Source of the DNA: Telluribacter sp035998675
GTDB taxonomy: Bacteria; Bacteroidota; Bacteroidia; Cytophagales; Spirosomataceae
Direction of reading: 5' to 3'
Assembly: GCF_035998675.1 (NCBI RefSeq)
Contig: NZ_DASYHI010000023.1
Span: 153,361-217,360, forward strand
DNA: 64,000 nucleotides
A model generated the notes under the pieces. The model saw only the letters and a list, made by a program, of their open reading frames with translations. It searched no databases and was not told the DNA's origin. Both the position numbers and the translations under genes were made by a program. Below are positions 61,810 through 64,000 of the stretch, in pieces (within the stretch, counting starts at the first letter, position 1; every line of letters starts with the position of its first letter).

Positions 61810-64000
61810 CTATCGGTTGGTGAGGATTTCTTTGGCCGGTACTACCGCCGTCCGGCTGGATTTGCCCGCGGCATCAAAACTTTTCAATTTTATGGTACCT
61901 GCTACTTTTACTGGTTCCGCGTAACGGACCGATTCGACGGTAGGCTCAGTACCATCGGTAGTATACCTGATAATCAGCCCCGGAAAGGCAACATTCGCCC
62001 TAAGTACCCCTCCTTCTACGACCGCTCCCGGCTGGGGCAACCAGTAAGTATACCCCCCGTTGAACCGGCTCAGCCGGGGCAGTTCTTTTTGGGCAACTGT
62101 ATTGGCAAAAATTGTCCACTGCTTCTGTATTTTCTGCTCCCGTACACGGGGACTTATACTGGTTTCCCAATCTTTTTCCGGAGACCAGGCGCTTTCGGCA
62201 AAGCCCAGGAGCTTTGGTAACAGGTAGTACTCCATCATCTCCCGCCCCTTTATGGTTTCACTCCACAGCTGTGCTTCCAGGCCGATTATATTCTTCCGGG
62301 CTTCGGGTTTAAGGCTGGTCCAGCCCGGAGGTACCTGGGCCGTATTGAGCGGTTTACCCATGTTGGTAGTGAAGGTAGTTTTGTACATTTCATAAGGGGC
62401 AAAGGTCCAGGCCTTGCGGGTATCGACAAATCCGGCCCAGTACAGTCCCGGCTCACGGGGATCGTTGGAATAAGCCAGGTCAAAGTAGAAGTTGGAAACA
62501 TTACAAAGCACCACCTGGTACCCGGCATTAGCCAGGCGGTAGCCCAGGTCCGGGTAGTCGAACATGTTGTTCCAGATGTAGGGTACTACCTTGCGCCCCA
62601 CAAACTCGGCATTGGGTGCCATGGTACCATCCGGCTCCTTCCTGAGGACTGCCTCCTCCCATACATGCACGGTCAGGTTACGTTTTTCCAGTCTTTTGAG
62701 CAACTCCCGAAAAAAATGCGTCTGTAGGTTTTTGGGATCTTTGATATCCGGTAGCTGTTTCAGGAGCTGGCTGGCCTGGGGTGACCGGGTCCAGGCTCCT
62801 TCGGGTACCTCATCACCCCCGGCGTGGATCACATCCATCTTAAGTCCGGCTTCCTGGTACATCTCCGCGATTTCGTCCACTACTTTTTCGTAAAACCGGT
62901 AGGTTGACTCACTCGCCACGTTTACCACGTTATCCTTGTAGCCCTGCGCCGATAGGTACTCCGATTGGTCTTCCGGATCAACCAGCCGGTACTCATTTGC
63001 CTCCTGCTCGTTTCCGGCCTTCATCAGCCGGTGGTACCGGGCCTCCATGGCCTTGATGGCAGCCCGAGCGTGTCCCGGAAAATTAAGCTCCGGTATTACT
63101 TTGATATGCCGCTCCCGGGCGTATTTCAATATTTCAACAAAATCCTGGCGACTGTAGTACCCGCCGCCATACCTGCCTTGCTCATTGGCAAAAGGTCCCG
63201 AGCCGTAGGCCGGGTGCAGGACCGGGTCCCGCCAGTCGGCCGTATGTTTCCGCTGGGCGCCTACCTCGGTCAATTCGGGCAAACCATCTATCTCAAGCCG
63301 CCAGCCTTCGTCTTCGGTGGTATAAAACAGGAAGTGATTGATTTTGTAAAAAGCCAGTAAATCCAAGACCCGAAGAATGGACTCTTTGGTCTGAAAATTA
63401 CGGCTCACATCCAGATGCAGGCTACGAAAAGGGAAGCGGGGAACATCCTCTACCCGTACAAATTTCAGGGGAATGGGCCGGGTATCGTCCCGGATATGTT
63501 CATTGGGTATCAGGGCGAGGAGGCTTTGAACGCCGTAAAATGCCCCCGCCGGATCATTGGCCGTAATGGAGATTCCGGACTCACCAATCTGTAAGCGGTA
63601 AGCTTCCTCCTTTCTCCCGTTGATGAGAACCTCTCCCGACCGGAGGTAGATACCAGTTTGGGCTACGGGTTGGGTATCACTCAGCCGAAAATTGGCACCG
63701 GTAACCGAACGTAGTTTGTCGCGCAGAAACCGAGCTTCGCTTTCGAAATCCTTTTCGTAGTGAATGGTCAACCGTCGGTCCAGGGGAAAAGTGCGGGTAC
63801 CCTGCACCACCCGCACCGGCGACGGAATAATGGGTAAAAGCGAGTCAGCGGGCAGCAGGCTCATGCCCAGGTTGTCGCGGTAGGTTTGCGCCGGCGAAGG
63901 CAGCGGCTCCTCATCATCCACGCTGCGGCGTACCTGTTCGGTTCGGGTAAAGGGCCGGATGGAATAATCATCCACCTGCACGATTTGCTCCTTTTTCCCA
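61810..64000 (-). CDS. GH20 beta-N-acetylhexosaminidase, 5' part outside window
   Basis: Exo-beta-N-acetylhexosaminidase that releases GlcNAc or GalNAc from glycan ends. The frame is open past the right window edge (an in-frame GTG at 63981 is not the real start), and the first visible residues (KKEQIVQVDDYSIRPFTRTEQ) look like the end of a chitobiase N-terminal domain. Then come the GH20b domain (about 100 residues, SPVRVVQGTRTFPLDRRLTI) and the catalytic barrel with the Asp-Glu pair in HAGGDEVPEGAW (codons 62814-62809). The C-terminus is a small beta domain. With the ROK kinase, FGHS permease and XylR-like regulator downstream it forms an amino-sugar uptake set. Confidence 0.93.
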   Translation of the reverse strand, partial: GKKEQIVQVDDYSIRPFTRTEQVRRSVDDEEPLPSPAQTYRDNLGMSLLPADSLLPIIPSPVRVVQGTRTFPLDRRLTIHYEKDFESEARFLRDKLRSVTGANFRLSDTQPVAQTGIYLRSGEVLINGRKEEAYRLQIGESGISITANDPAGAFYGVQSLLALIPNEHIRDDTRPIPLKFVRVEDVPRFPFRSLHLDVSRNFQTKESILRVLDLLAFYKINHFLFYTTEDEGWRLEIDGLPELTEVGAQRKHTADWRDPVLHPAYGSGPFANEQGRYGGGYYSRQDFVEILKYARERHIKVIPELNFPGHARAAIKAMEARYHRLMKAGNEQEANEYRLVDPEDQSEYLSAQGYKDNVVNVASESTYRFYEKVVDEIAEMYQEAGLKMDVIHAGGDEVPEGAWTRSPQASQLLKQLPDIKDPKNLQTHFFRELLKRLEKRNLTVHVWEEAVLRKEPDGTMAPNAEFVGRKVVPYIWNNMFDYPDLGYRLANAGYQVVLCNVSNFYFDLAYSNDPREPGLYWAGFVDTRKAWTFAPYEMYKTTFTTNMGKPLNTAQVPPGWTSLKPEARKNIIGLEAQLWSETIKGREMMEYYLLPKLLGFAESAWSPEKDWETSISPRVREQKIQKQWTIFANTVAQKELPRLSRFNGGYTYWLPQPGAVVEGGVLRANVAFPGLIIRYTTDGTEPTVESVRYAEPVKVAGTIKLKSFDAAGKSSRTAVVPAKEILTNR

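Noticed and set aside
1..64000. CRISPR arrays, tRNA or rRNA genes
   Set aside because: No regularly spaced repeats, cloverleaf-like segments or rRNA-like sequence were found on reading either strand.

Overview
The window looks like a Bacteroidota chromosome, most likely order Cytophagales (a Dyadobacter/Spirosoma-like lineage). Support comes from two SusC/RagA receptors (one with a SusD partner), many secreted lipoproteins and glycoside hydrolases, giant multi-PAS histidine kinases, a CheB-CheR-kinase fusion, a XylR-type AraC regulator, ROK kinases, and few clear Shine-Dalgarno sites. No rRNA, tRNA, CRISPR array, transposase or prophage module was seen. The genus is inferred from gene style only.

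Layout. 1-4 kb: the 5' part of a SusC receptor (minus strand) is divergent from a LacI regulator carrying an unusual N-terminal zinc ribbon, with a 34-bp perfect palindromic operator between them. 4-12 kb: a lone tyrosine recombinase, an AlkD-like repair protein, a ROK kinase/SIS isomerase operon, a small lipoprotein with a strong terminator, a 56-bp palindromic repeat, an exported Gfo/Idh/MocA oxidoreductase, and a tight lipoprotein/DUF2231/CDF transporter operon. 11.5-16.3 kb: a small lipoprotein, then a 7-PAS + GAF histidine kinase translationally coupled to a single-domain response regulator. 16.4-27.7 kb: a secreted oxidation block (PQQ-type sugar dehydrogenase-PKD-cytochrome c-CBM fusion, FAD oxidoreductase, FG-GAP protein, ThuA protein, SGNH-propeller-cytochrome c protein) interrupted by a RES/Xre toxin-antitoxin pair. 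27.9-35.1 kb: a CheB-CheR-8xPAS-kinase, an Rcp1-like response regulator and a KDPG aldolase. 35.2-40.7 kb (minus): a propeller/helical-barrel lipoprotein, a sialidase-like protein and a PfkB-HAD fusion kinase. 41.2-51.8 kb (plus): an ECF sigma factor with a very short anti-sigma-like protein, a ceramidase-like protein, a PhoPQ-regulated (PqaA-like) hydrolase, a SusC/SusD pair and a purple-acid-phosphatase-like protein. 51.8-64 kb: an unknown polytopic membrane protein, a DegT aminotransferase, a GH2 exo-glucosaminidase-like enzyme, a DUF1080 protein, a XylR-like regulator, an FGHS-type sugar permease, a ROK kinase and a 5'-truncated GH20 hexosaminidase.

How the genes fit together. Most of the window serves glycan and sugar-acid use. 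SusC/D import oligosaccharides; GH20, GH2 and sialidase-like enzymes cut amino-sugar polymers; the FGHS permease and ROK kinase bring in and phosphorylate monosaccharides; the KDPG aldolase feeds central metabolism. A second theme is oxidation of sugars outside the cytoplasm: PQQ-type dehydrogenase and FAD enzymes, fused c-type haems, an exported Gfo/Idh enzyme and a DUF1080 protein, which could together form a 3-keto-sugar route. A third is complex sensing by the two giant cytoplasmic kinases, each paired with a response regulator that has no output domain.

A sequence-wide feature is a strong excess of the RGTACY hexamer family, especially GGTACTTG/CAAGTACC, in genes on both strands and between genes.
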